Positions 10,701 through 19,129 of a stretch of 64,000 bases of DNA are shown one piece after another. Source of the stretch: Bacteroidota bacterium (GTDB lineage: Bacteria > Bacteroidota > Bacteroidia > 2-12-FULL-35-15); assembly GCA_947479085.1 (NCBI GenBank), contig CANJYB010000006.1, positions 62,001 to 126,000 of the forward strand, given 5' to 3'. Position numbers and translations under genes: made by a program. Positions within the stretch are counted from its first letter, which is position 1. Every line of letters starts with the position of its first letter. Below the pieces are notes generated by a model, which was not told where the DNA came from, searched no databases, and was given only the letters and a program-made list of their open reading frames with translations.

Positions 10701-10785
10701 TGATGATGCTGATTTCAAAAGGCAATACCTTGACTTTGTTTTTGAAAAGGTTTGGAGCTTAAATCATCCTTCTCAAAACAGATAA
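7747..10785 (+). CDS. hsdR: Type I restriction endonuclease / translocase subunit
   Basis: HsdR is the motor and nuclease that pulls DNA through the complex and cuts unmodified DNA. The PD-(D/E)XK site is visible as D135 and E149-L-K151 in the VFINGLPLITFELKN stretch. Superfamily 2 helicase motifs follow: Walker A AGSGKS at 299-304 and DEAH at 405-408. FAFTATPKN then marks motif III, and VQTLSRLNRAY marks motif VI. At 1012 aa it is full length and looks active. It is separated from hsdMS by two accessory genes. The Argonaute gene starts 19 nt after its stop, so Argonaute expression is probably tied to hsdR. Confidence 0.95.
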   Translation: MSTDTSEKGLENIIEKWLLEECQYRQSTSSDYDRDLCLNKRLLFEFIKETQPQAYETIQKRGEEKFIKRLAEQIKQRGTIDVLRKGVKDLDLEVSLYYKQPANDLNQRTISLYNSNIFSVTRQVHYSLANNNSLDMAVFINGLPLITFELKNHFTGQTVKNAIKQYQTDRDPKEPLFLFGRCMVHFAVDPDLIYMATALSGFNTFFLPFNKGHNNGAGNPPNPNGLKTDYLWKEILTKKGLSNIIENYAQIVEETDEDTGKIKRKLIFPRYHQLIVVKKILTDAKEKGVGQKYLIQHSAGSGKSNSITWLAHQLVSLHDTTNTNPVFDSIIVVTDRKVLDKQIRDNIRQFAQVAKVVEAIEKGSQQLKTAIEDGKKIIITTIQKFPYICSEIAELGRKNFAIIIDEAHSSQSGETAAKMNLALSNGEEIMPDAGEAIIADGELIIENGEVVKDEEFIPNSNVQEDIEFTTEDLINQIMKQRKMLKNASYFAFTATPKNKTLETFGSKSPEGKFYPFDLYSMKQAIEEEFILDVLKNYTTYSSYYKLNKEVENNPLYETHQANKKLRAYVESHPFSIMEKSKVMIDHFQLEVKKQIKGQAKAMVVTKSINNAIQYYKAFNAYLKEINSPHKAIIAFSGKRKVDGIEVDEAKLNGFASMDIPKVFKKSEYKFLIVANKFQTGFDQPLLHTMYVDKKLRDVQAVQTLSRLNRAYKPNKTDTFVLDFFNSVDEIKEAFEPFYITTVLSEETDANKLNDLQDALDKAQVYSKEDVIKFTDLYFTNAERTTLDPILDFCKENFLRDLTEEKQIDFFVKAKSFNRTYSFLSKILSFNNNYWERLNWFLKFLMPKIKPTENEDLAKGILEAVDLDSYRLSKTTTDEITLQGGEELEPTPPMMKGKKGEYEFDHLAVIVEEFNSRFGIDNWTDDDKVKLFLFKQLPAELAKDIATQNAVKNSDRQNAKITADKKVEDLMQDVIFTYTDIYKKFSDDADFKRQYLDFVFEKVWSLNHPSQNR

Positions 10786-10804
10786 ATCACAACATCATTT
10801 TCAA

Positions 10805-12847
10805 ATGGCTGAACAAAACCTGATTCTTAATATCGTTACCTTTTCTCCTCCAAAAGAGAAACAGGAATTTTCTTTTTTCACAGAAAAGAAAGCAGGTTTT
10901 TTTCCAATCAGTAAAAGAGAATTTCCTTTAAATATCAATGACATTATTGACAAGTCAATAACAGACACAGTAGAATTTCTTTACACAGATTTTAGTGTAA
11001 GCCCCGACAAGAAAAATAATATAGTAGTTGATATGCATAAATGCACAAGGTTTGCAAAGCATTACTACACGTATTTAATCCACCAGTATTTCAAAACAAA
11101 AGCCGACATCACAAATTCAAATTTCATTCACGACAATGAAGTTTGGTTTACAAACAAAGCAGAATCAACTAAAGATTGGTTGGCTTACACTGTGTACACA
11201 GTGAAGACACAAATCAACCGTGATACTTACAAACCTGAATTAGTATTGTCTTATGATGGTGTTTCGAAAGTCTTAATCAAAAGTTTAAATGAATTAGAAT
11301 ATGATACAACCCTTTACAGGCGGGTAGTATATGACAAACAAATCTACAGATATGAAGATATGCCTGAAGTTGCAAAGTATGATTTAGCAAAAGTCTTTCC
11401 GGTATTGAACAACCCATTGAAAAAAGCAATGGGCTTTCCTGTGGAGGTGAAATTTATTAAAAATAAATATTTGAATTTTTATAACATCATTGATGATTTT
11501 TATAAAAAGCACATAAACACGGCAGAGTTCAAAATAATAATTCCTCTCAATGGTAATGGCTTTTTAAAGGTAGAAAAAACTGCAATAAATAACACAACAC
11601 CCGGCAGCAACAAACTTTTATTTGGACAAGGTGCTTCAGATGTTAATCCTTATTTTGGATTAAACAAAAGCGGACCATATTCCCTTTCTCCCTTGCCTCA
11701 CATAAAGTTTATTTTCATTTTTCATAAAGCAGATAAGGATTTGGCAAATGAATTATTTGAATGGTTCAATGGTAAAAAAACTGGTTTTTCAGGATTTAAG
11801 AATTTCATAAAACTTAGTTTTTCAATTGATATTGCAAACAGCATAATTTTTGAAAACCTTGATAACCCAATTGAAGAAATAAGACAGCAATTGTCAGTAA
11901 AAGAAAGAGATGCGCAAACACGATACATTGCAGTTTATATTTCTCCATTTACAAAAAACGAAACCGACCCTGATAAACAGAAGGTGTATTATCAGGTAAA
12001 GCAGGAGCTTCTTAAATATGAAATTACATCACAGGTAATAGACAAAACCAGTTTGCACAAAGAAGGTTTTAAATTTTATTTACCCAACATTGCCATTGCA
12101 ATATTGGCTAAATTAAATGGTGTTCCCTGGAGATTGGAAAGAACTGTGGCAAACGAATTAATTGTTGGAGTGGGAGCATTTAAAAATGCTGCATTAGATG
12201 AAAAATATTTAGGTAGTGCATTTTGTTTCTCCAATGATGGCCATTTCAAAGGTTTTGACTGCTATTCAGCAACCGACACTTTTATGTTGGCAGGTTCAAT
12301 CAGCAAAGCAGTAAGAAAATATAGAAGTGAAAACACAGAAGTAAAACGTCTGGTAATTCATTTCTACAAAACAATGGGGAGAAGAGAATTAGAGCCAATA
12401 GAAAAGCAATTAAAGGAGTTAGGTTTAGATATTCCGGTAATAATTATCACCATTAATAAAACAGAAAGCAAAGACCTTGTAATATTTGACAGCAACCACA
12501 AAGAGCTTATTCCAATAAGTGGAACATTTGTAAAAGTTGGTTGGCAAAGTTTCTTACTTTGCAACAACACCCGTTATGGCACAAGTGCCAGTGAAAAGAT
12601 AGAAGGGTTTCCATTTCCTATCAGAATAAAAATTTCATCCACACAGGAAAATATTTTTGATGATGATACAGTTATAAAAGGGTTGATTGATCAGGTGTAT
12701 CAGTTCAGCAGAATGTATTGGAAAAGTGTTAAGCAACAAAACCTTCCGGTAACAATTAAATATCCTGAAATGGTAGCAGAGATATTTCCATACTTTGAAA
12801 ACAAATCAATTCCATCTTTCGGAAGGGATAACCTTTGGTTTTTATAA
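10805..12847 (+). CDS. Long prokaryotic Argonaute with degenerate PIWI catalytic site
   Basis: The last 290 residues are a MID-PIWI module. MID keeps a Y-K-Q-K guide 5'-end pocket: Y395/Y396, K399, Q410 and K436 in IAILAKLNGVPWRL. The protein ends in hydrophobic NLWFL, as Argonautes that coordinate the guide phosphate through their C-terminus do. In PIWI, the strand that should carry the first catalytic Asp reads VGVGAF, with G457 at that position. The second site reads IHFYKTMGRR (H519 onward) instead of a His-Arg-Asp-Gly type sequence. Target cleavage is therefore unlikely. The 680-aa length, with about 390 residues before MID, makes it a long, inactive (long-B-like) Argonaute. Such proteins are known to act with separate effectors encoded next door; here the next gene encodes a PLD nuclease. 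Its place right after hsdR is unusual. Confidence 0.88.
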   Translation: MAEQNLILNIVTFSPPKEKQEFSFFTEKKAGFFPISKREFPLNINDIIDKSITDTVEFLYTDFSVSPDKKNNIVVDMHKCTRFAKHYYTYLIHQYFKTKADITNSNFIHDNEVWFTNKAESTKDWLAYTVYTVKTQINRDTYKPELVLSYDGVSKVLIKSLNELEYDTTLYRRVVYDKQIYRYEDMPEVAKYDLAKVFPVLNNPLKKAMGFPVEVKFIKNKYLNFYNIIDDFYKKHINTAEFKIIIPLNGNGFLKVEKTAINNTTPGSNKLLFGQGASDVNPYFGLNKSGPYSLSPLPHIKFIFIFHKADKDLANELFEWFNGKKTGFSGFKNFIKLSFSIDIANSIIFENLDNPIEEIRQQLSVKERDAQTRYIAVYISPFTKNETDPDKQKVYYQVKQELLKYEITSQVIDKTSLHKEGFKFYLPNIAIAILAKLNGVPWRLERTVANELIVGVGAFKNAALDEKYLGSAFCFSNDGHFKGFDCYSATDTFMLAGSISKAVRKYRSENTEVKRLVIHFYKTMGRRELEPIEKQLKELGLDIPVIIITINKTESKDLVIFDSNHKELIPISGTFVKVGWQSFLLCNNTRYGTSASEKIEGFPFPIRIKISSTQENIFDDDTVIKGLIDQVYQFSRMYWKSVKQQNLPVTIKYPEMVAEIFPYFENKSIPSFGRDNLWFL

Positions 12848-12870
12848 TTAATTAGTAACATTGTAACGAT

Positions 12871-14241
12871 TTGGAAACAATAGCGCATTTTACAGATATA
12901 AGGAATCACATTCAAGAAGAATTGAAAAAAGCGCAGCAATCAATTATTGTTGCGGTTGCTTGGTTTACTGATGCAAAACTATTTGACATCCTTTGCCAAA
13001 AGGCAACGGCAGGTTTAGATGTTCAACTTATTGTAATGGACGATGACATTACCAGAAATTGTTCTATTGATTATAATAGGCTAGAAAAATGCGGAGGAAA
13101 ACTTTATCAAATAAATAACGAAACCACAGGCACGTTAATGCACAATAAGTTTTGTGTACTTGATAATAAAGACACAATTACAGGTTCTTATAATTGGAGT
13201 ATCAAAGCTCAATCCAACCACGAAAACATTACAATAACAAAGGACAGCCAAGAATTGGCTGAAATGTTTTTAACAGAATTCAAAAGAATAAGAGTTCAGT
13301 ATCACGGTAACGAGCCTTTAAAATCTTATGATGTAGATATTATAAGTAAACGTCTGACAATAATTGAAAACTATATTCAGTTAAACGAATATGAAAATAT
13401 AAAAATACATATTGAAAAAATATGTGAATATGATATTCCTTCCATAGTTCAATCAATTATAGATTCTCTTAATTCAACCAAATATTCAAATGCCTCATTG
13501 CAGATTAGAGAATACTTAATTAAAATTAAGTCAGTTACCATTTTTGAGGATATTGACTTGGAACAAATAAAGTGGCAGATAAAATATTTAGAGATTGAAA
13601 TTATTGCTTTAGAAAATGAAAAAGTTACAATAGAAAAAATCATTTCCGATTTTGTTCATACTTATACTCTTTCATTTGGCGAATTGATTTTAAAAATATT
13701 AAAACTAAAAATTGAGAAACTTAAAAAGGAAGGAAAAAATACAAGAGCAGAAGAATATCAAAACGCTGAAGAGGAATACAATAATTATAACGAACAGTTT
13801 AAGCAGGAAAAGAAAAATGATATTAAAGATTTATCAGATGATGAAAAGGAAGAAATAAAGCAAAAATACCGTAAAGCTGTCACGCTTTGCCATCCTGACA
13901 AATTTACTGATGAAGAACAAAAACAAAAGGCGCACAAAATTTTTGTACAGTTACAAGATGCCTATTCCAAAAATGATTTAAGAAGAGTTAGAGAGATATT
14001 ATCTAATTTGGAAAGCGGAATATTTGATATTGACGAAAATATTAAAACTTCAAATAAAGAGCATTTATTAGCACAATTAAATTATTTAAAACAAAAGCAA
14101 CAAGTACTTTCCCAAGCTCTAACAAAAATAAGAAATGACAAAACATATAAGCAGGTAATTAATATTAAGGATATGAATAAATACTTTGCTGAAGAAAAAG
14201 TAAGATTAGAAACAGAATTAAAACAATTTCAAAATGGATAA
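12871..14241 (+). CDS. Phospholipase-D-type nuclease fused to a DnaJ J-domain
   Basis: Residues 1-150 form one PLD-like domain with the catalytic HxK motif at H91-N-K93 and a GSYNW motif at 105-109. Single-HKD proteins normally dimerise to build one nuclease site. Residues 150-330 are helical and charged, probably coiled coil. A J-domain follows (EIKQKYRKAVTLCHPDKF) with the Hsp70-activating HPD at 341-343. The C-terminus is again helical. J-domains recruit DnaK, so this protein may be a chaperone-gated nuclease. The TTG at 12871 is the most likely start, 23 nt after the Argonaute stop; a later in-frame ATG would remove part of the PLD fold. The gene overlaps the vWA gene by 8 nt. Candidate effector of the Argonaute, of the TerY-P triad, or of both. 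Confidence 0.85.
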   Translation: METIAHFTDIRNHIQEELKKAQQSIIVAVAWFTDAKLFDILCQKATAGLDVQLIVMDDDITRNCSIDYNRLEKCGGKLYQINNETTGTLMHNKFCVLDNKDTITGSYNWSIKAQSNHENITITKDSQELAEMFLTEFKRIRVQYHGNEPLKSYDVDIISKRLTIIENYIQLNEYENIKIHIEKICEYDIPSIVQSIIDSLNSTKYSNASLQIREYLIKIKSVTIFEDIDLEQIKWQIKYLEIEIIALENEKVTIEKIISDFVHTYTLSFGELILKILKLKIEKLKKEGKNTRAEEYQNAEEEYNNYNEQFKQEKKNDIKDLSDDEKEEIKQKYRKAVTLCHPDKFTDEEQKQKAHKIFVQLQDAYSKNDLRRVREILSNLESGIFDIDENIKTSNKEHLLAQLNYLKQKQQVLSQALTKIRNDKTYKQVINIKDMNKYFAEEKVRLETELKQFQNG

Positions 14242-15211
14242 TGATAATAACCTACCAGTAAATAATGGGCAAGGTAATTCGGTAAATATTAGTTCAGCTA
14301 AAACCATTTTAAATGCGAGAAATACAGCTTTGAAACCAACCCAATATTCAGCAAGAGTAACAAGAGATAATCCCTGTGCAATTGTTATTTTAATTGACCA
14401 ATCAGGCTCTATGGATGAAATATTTCGCAACGACATTACAAGAGCTCAGGCTGTTGCAGATATTGTTAATGACCTTTTTGATAGTTTGATTATGAAATGC
14501 CAAAAAGAAGGAGGCATTAGAGATTATTTTAAAATTATGGTAATTGGCTATGGAAAAGATTTTGGCGAAACTGATGTTTCGGTTATGTGGGAAGGTAATT
14601 TAGCTAACAAAGATTGGGTTTCTGTTAGTGAATTAAAAGATAATATTTTGAATATTGAAACTATTCAAACTACTAAAATGATGCCTTGGGGATTAGAGCC
14701 AGACGTGAAAACCAAAAAAATATGGATAAACCCTTGTTGCGAAGGTTTAACGCCAATGTATGGTGCATTGCAAATGTGTAAAGACAAATTAGATGATTGG
14801 ATTTATGACTATCAAAATAGTTTCCCTCCAATGGTTTTTAATATTACTGATGGCTACCCAACTGATATAGAAGATTTATCATTGATTGAAAAAATTTGTT
14901 CGGAAATTAAATCAATAAAAACAAATGATGGAAATACACTTTTATTTAATTGCTTAATAACTGATGGTAATGAAATGAGATTGCCTAGCGCAGAATCTTT
15001 AGAATTTGAAGAAAACGAATTTCATTTGACTCTATTTAATTCTTCTAGTAGTTTGCCAAATGAAATGAAACAAATAGCAACCCAAGTTTTTCAAGATGAT
15101 AGATTTTTATTAGGTGATATAAAAGGTGTAATTATCAATTCAACCGTAAACAGTTTAATAAACCTATTAAATATAGGAACAAATACCGCTTTAGCTAATG
15201 CAGCAGAATAA
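14234..15211 (+). CDS. TerY-like von Willebrand factor A protein
   Basis: The MIDAS metal-site motif D55-Q-S57-G-S59 follows a hydrophobic strand (CAIVILIDQSGSM). GLTPMYGAL supplies the MIDAS threonine, and FNITDGYPTD supplies the third loop. Proteins with one vWA domain of about 210-320 residues beside a PP2C phosphatase and a kinase are the TerY component of the TerY-P triad, a predicted phosphorylation-based signalling module. The start overlaps the PLD-J gene by 8 nt and the end overlaps the phosphatase gene by 14 nt, so translation is probably coupled. No signal peptide or membrane segment is seen, so it should be cytosolic. vWA assignment is firm; the role is by family. Confidence 0.85.
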   Translation: MDNDNNLPVNNGQGNSVNISSAKTILNARNTALKPTQYSARVTRDNPCAIVILIDQSGSMDEIFRNDITRAQAVADIVNDLFDSLIMKCQKEGGIRDYFKIMVIGYGKDFGETDVSVMWEGNLANKDWVSVSELKDNILNIETIQTTKMMPWGLEPDVKTKKIWINPCCEGLTPMYGALQMCKDKLDDWIYDYQNSFPPMVFNITDGYPTDIEDLSLIEKICSEIKSIKTNDGNTLLFNCLITDGNEMRLPSAESLEFEENEFHLTLFNSSSSLPNEMKQIATQVFQDDRFLLGDIKGVIINSTVNSLINLLNIGTNTALANAAE

Positions 15212-16046
15212 ACATTATATCTCTATTCATAACTTTATTGACAAATCTTCTGAAATTGAAAATGAAGATGCTGTAAAATATTTTGAAGATGATAATATCA
15301 TAAAAATTGCAATGTCTGATGGTGCAGGAGGAGCAGGTATTTATTGTAAACATTGGGCAGAATATTTAGTGGACAATCAACCTGAACAATCTTTCAAAAA
15401 GGATTTGGAAACTAACGAATGGTTTTTATCAACCAGCAAATTATTCTATAAAGAAAACATAGAATTAATAAACAAGTCCGACCCATTTATTTTAGAAAAA
15501 TTTAATACTGAAGGTTCTTATGCAACTATAATGTATGTTTGGCTACAAAAAAATATTAATCAATTAAGCTATACAGGGATTGGTGATACAACTTTATTTA
15601 TTTTTCGTGAAATAAATAATGACTACTCCCCTATTTTGATTACGCCAATAAATGAACAAAAAAACTTAAACGATTTTCCGAAATTAGTTAATTGGAACAA
15701 ATCTTTAAGCTATGATTTAAAAAGTAAGGTTATAGATATACAGCCTACCGACATACTTATCATTTGTACTGATAGCTTATCAAGATGGTTAATTTATAAT
15801 TTGCTCATATTATCACCTTCGGAAACACAAGACCTATTGAATAATGAAATCATAAACAATATAAGTAACATATCAATAGAGCAGTTTAGGACAAATGAAA
15901 GCTATGAGAATTTAAGCGATTTATTAAGTAAGATAGAACAAGTAATAAAAGAAGGTTCAGAATATTTTCAAAAAGTAATTTCAAAAAAAATAAAATTAAA
16001 TCAAGTTGAGAAAGATGATTTTTCAATTTTATTTAAAAGAATATAA
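15198..16046 (+). CDS. PP2C-type protein phosphatase of a TerY-P triad
   Basis: PP2C metal-binding motifs are in order: N22-E-D24, S40-DGAGG-45, YTGIGDTTLFIF and ICTDSLSRWL. These acidic residues bind the two Mn/Mg ions used to hydrolyse phosphoserine and phosphothreonine, so the enzyme looks active. At 282 aa it is a stand-alone phosphatase domain. It overlaps the vWA gene by 14 nt and directly abuts the kinase ATG. In TerY-P modules the phosphatase is thought to reverse the kinase of the same operon, the vWA protein acting as scaffold. That role is inferred from the family. Confidence 0.85.
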   Translation: MQQNKHYISIHNFIDKSSEIENEDAVKYFEDDNIIKIAMSDGAGGAGIYCKHWAEYLVDNQPEQSFKKDLETNEWFLSTSKLFYKENIELINKSDPFILEKFNTEGSYATIMYVWLQKNINQLSYTGIGDTTLFIFREINNDYSPILITPINEQKNLNDFPKLVNWNKSLSYDLKSKVIDIQPTDILIICTDSLSRWLIYNLLILSPSETQDLLNNEIINNISNISIEQFRTNESYENLSDLLSKIEQVIKEGSEYFQKVISKKIKLNQVEKDDFSILFKRI

Positions 16047-17453
16047 ATGTATCCAACCAGTCCACAATATAGACATTCAGTAGTCAACAAATATTATCCG
16101 CCAAACAACGGAGGGTATAAGTTTACTCCAATCATTATTAATGACGAACCAGTATATGAATCAGGAAATAAGGCAATAGTATTTAAAGTTATAGATGATA
16201 ATAGTAACAATACTGTTAAGGCATTAAAATTATTTTTAATTGATAACAAAGAACGTTTTAATCAGTACGAAGAGATTAGTAATTTCTTAAATCGTTTGAG
16301 TTCATCTTTTTTCGTTGGTTTTAAATTTATTGAAAATTTAATTTATGTTGAGGCGAATGAAAATCAAGAGGAAAACTATTTCCCAGGGCTAATAATGGAA
16401 TGGGCCGATGGAATGACATTAGGTTCAAAAGTAAAAGAACTATGCGATTCACAAAGCACAAACGAGTTAAAAAAACTAACACAATCTTTTAAAGAACTTT
16501 CTTTATTCCTTTTAAATAGCCAAATGGGCCACGGTGATTTAAAGCACGACAATTTAATAGTTGACGACAATTTAAAAATTAAAGTTATTGATTACGATGG
16601 TTTGTTTGTTCCTGCATTTGAAAACAAAACTTCAAATGAATTAGGCACTGATTCATTTCAACACCCTTTAAGAAAAAACACAGACTTTAATCACAATGTT
16701 GACCATTTTTCAATATTAACAATATACGTTTCACTTATTGCATTATCGGTAAATCCAACACTATATAATAAATTCAATGACCAACAGAATTTATTATTCA
16801 CTCTTGAAGATTTTTTAGCCCCCGACCATTCCGAACTATTTAAAATTCTTTCTGATTTAAAAGAAACCAAACCACTTGTATCTGTTATTAGAAATTCACT
16901 TGCAAACGATTCAATCTACATAGATAAGATTAAAGAAATATTTAATGACCAACCACCTAAAATAAAATTTTTTAATTGTGATAGAAAGGTTATTCTTAAT
17001 GGTGTTGAGGCAAATATATCTTGGGAAATTGAAAATGCTTATTCAGTAGAAATTAACAACGGCATTGGTGCACTACCATTATCTGGGGAAATAAAACTAA
17101 AACCTAAATCCGATACAATTTACAAAATAACTGCAATTGGGTTTAATGGTGAAACTTCTGAACAGATTGAAATAAGAGTGTTTCCAACGCCAGTTATTGA
17201 ATCTTTAAAAATTCCAACTCCAATTTTTGAAACAAGGTTAAATATTAACTCTATAAGTATTCAAGCACCAAATATTGATTTGAAAATTAACCTTGACTTA
17301 AATAAATTCTCTCAAACTCCAGCTAACTTTACAATCCTAAAAGAAGACATACAAAATACAAAGCCTTTGTCTTGGCTTAAAGACGAAACAACAACTTGGA
17401 ATAGTATTTCAAAAATATTTGACGAAATAAAAACTAAAATAAACAAAAAATAA
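16047..17453 (+). CDS. Serine/threonine kinase of a TerY-P triad, with C-terminal beta domain
   Basis: Kinase motifs are complete: the ATP-anchoring K61 (VKALKLF), the catalytic loop H162-GDLKHDN-169 with D164 and N169, and the metal loop D182-YDG-185 in place of DFG. The glycine-rich loop is degenerate, as in other TerY-P kinases. Residues from about 305 (KIKFFNCDRKVILNG onward) form an all-beta, Ig-like segment of about 90 residues, not the zinc ribbon often found at this end. The rest of the C-terminus is low complexity and charged. The gene abuts the phosphatase stop and ends 6 nt before the DUF4407 gene. Likely substrates are the neighbouring proteins; this is inference. Confidence 0.85.
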   Translation: MYPTSPQYRHSVVNKYYPPNNGGYKFTPIIINDEPVYESGNKAIVFKVIDDNSNNTVKALKLFLIDNKERFNQYEEISNFLNRLSSSFFVGFKFIENLIYVEANENQEENYFPGLIMEWADGMTLGSKVKELCDSQSTNELKKLTQSFKELSLFLLNSQMGHGDLKHDNLIVDDNLKIKVIDYDGLFVPAFENKTSNELGTDSFQHPLRKNTDFNHNVDHFSILTIYVSLIALSVNPTLYNKFNDQQNLLFTLEDFLAPDHSELFKILSDLKETKPLVSVIRNSLANDSIYIDKIKEIFNDQPPKIKFFNCDRKVILNGVEANISWEIENAYSVEINNGIGALPLSGEIKLKPKSDTIYKITAIGFNGETSEQIEIRVFPTPVIESLKIPTPIFETRLNINSISIQAPNIDLKINLDLNKFSQTPANFTILKEDIQNTKPLSWLKDETTTWNSISKIFDEIKTKINKK

Positions 17454-17459
17454 AAAACA

Positions 17460-19127
17460 ATGCTTGAAAAATTTTTCATTATATGTAGTGGTGCAGATAA
17501 GCCGATATTAGATTCTTGCCCGACTGAAAAGACGAAATTTGTTGGCATTGGAGCAACAATATTTTTAACCGCTTGTTTAGCCGCTATCTCTGGTGGTTAT
17601 GCAATTTATTTTACATTTAATGACTTTCGTGTTTCGTTAATATTTGGCTTGTTTTGGGGTATAATAATTTTCAATTTAGACCGTTATATTGTTTCAAGCA
17701 TCAAGAAAACAGGAAAATTTTCCAATGAGTTATTGACAGCATCGCCTAGATTGCTTATTGCAGTTGTATTAGCTATTACAATTTCAAAACCTTTGGAAAT
17801 CAAACTTTTTGACGGTTCTATTACAAAGAAAATGGGGCAAAATGAAGATGAATATAATAAAGGTTGTGTAACAAGTTTTAATAGTCAAAGAAGCAATTTA
17901 GATATTACCAAATCTGATCTTGAAAAGGAGCGTGATAGTAAGAAAAATAGTATTTATGTAAACGACCCAATTAAAAAAGACATTGGAGATAAAATTCCTC
18001 CTTTAAATTATTCTAATTCAGATTTAAGAGAAAGAATCAAAACAAATAATGGCATTATCGGAGCAAACACAGAATATAAAGATGGCGATATAAATCCCAA
18101 AACTGGCATAGCAAAAAGAATTGCAGTTCCTAATTCAATCGCCATTTCAAAAATGGGAGAAAATAGAACTCTTAACAATACTATCGGAGAAAATAATTTT
18201 AAGATAAAATCATTAACTGACAGCTTAAATAATAGAGATGCAGAATTAATGAACCAAACAAGAGCAGCGGAAAAGCAATATGCGCTTCAAATTGCAGGTG
18301 TTCAACATCAAATAGATGATTTGAATGCAAATAGAGAAGTAATTCTTTTAAAATGTAAAACAGAAGCAGCTTTGGATAAAGACATACTTTCTAGATTAAG
18401 AGCATTAAGCGAATTAAAATCTTATGGCAACCCTGTGTGGTGGGCAAGTTTATTAATTACTATTCTATTTATATTACTTGAAACTTCCCCTATTTTAGTA
18501 AAATTATTATCTAAAAGAGGACCTTATGACGAGATACTTGAAAGAGTAGAATATGAAATATTTTTAAACCAACAAAAAATTATTTCTGATAAAAATGATG
18601 AAATAAATAATATCCTTGAAGAAATAAAAGAAGTAAATAAACTTAAAGGAGAGGTTAGATTAAAAACTGAAAAAATAAAACTTTCTTCCGAAATGAAAGC
18701 AAATGAATCCCTACTTGATTATATTGCAAGTAAACAAGCAGAAATTGCAAAAATTGCTGTTGATAATTGGTATATTGAAGAATCAAAAAAAATGCAAGGA
18801 AATCAGAACCAACATAATTCAAAATCTCAACAAACACAACAGGCACAGCCTAATTTACCTAAATTTGAAGAAGTGCAATGGAAGGATAATAATTCAAAAG
18901 AAGAGATATTTTATATTTTCAAAAATGGACAACCTTCAAAAAACACTTTAATTTACACTAAAAACGGAGCAAAGCAATTTGGAGAATGGGAATACTTATC
19001 ACTAAATGATGAAATAAAAATTAAATTGCAATCTTTAAAAGAAACATATTTTATTGAAGAATTAACTCTTGATTCAGTTAAGTTGAGAACAAAATCAAAC
19101 GAAACAATAGAATTAATAAAAGCATAA
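17460..19127 (+). CDS. DUF4407 integral membrane protein
   Basis: Three membrane segments lie near the N-terminus (about residues 27-53, 58-77 and 90-110) and a fourth at about 320-345 (WWASLLITILFILLE). A long hydrophilic stretch, largely coiled coil, lies between the third and fourth. NLDRYIVSSIKK after the second segment and the WWASLL block before the fourth are typical of DUF4407. After the last membrane segment comes another coiled coil, a Gln-rich linker (about 440-460) and a beta-rich tail of about 90 residues. DUF4407 has no known biochemical role. Its position as fourth gene after kinase, phosphatase and vWA suggests a membrane target or pore-like output of the signalling module. 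Confidence 0.8.
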   Translation: MLEKFFIICSGADKPILDSCPTEKTKFVGIGATIFLTACLAAISGGYAIYFTFNDFRVSLIFGLFWGIIIFNLDRYIVSSIKKTGKFSNELLTASPRLLIAVVLAITISKPLEIKLFDGSITKKMGQNEDEYNKGCVTSFNSQRSNLDITKSDLEKERDSKKNSIYVNDPIKKDIGDKIPPLNYSNSDLRERIKTNNGIIGANTEYKDGDINPKTGIAKRIAVPNSIAISKMGENRTLNNTIGENNFKIKSLTDSLNNRDAELMNQTRAAEKQYALQIAGVQHQIDDLNANREVILLKCKTEAALDKDILSRLRALSELKSYGNPVWWASLLITILFILLETSPILVKLLSKRGPYDEILERVEYEIFLNQQKIISDKNDEINNILEEIKEVNKLKGEVRLKTEKIKLSSEMKANESLLDYIASKQAEIAKIAVDNWYIEESKKMQGNQNQHNSKSQQTQQAQPNLPKFEEVQWKDNNSKEEIFYIFKNGQPSKNTLIYTKNGAKQFGEWEYLSLNDEIKIKLQSLKETYFIEELTLDSVKLRTKSNETIELIKA

Positions 19128-19129
19128 AT

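Noticed and set aside
10805-12847. Reading the Argonaute as an active DNA-guided nuclease
   Set aside because: Position 457 is Gly where the first catalytic Asp is expected, and no Asp stands in the second motif region.
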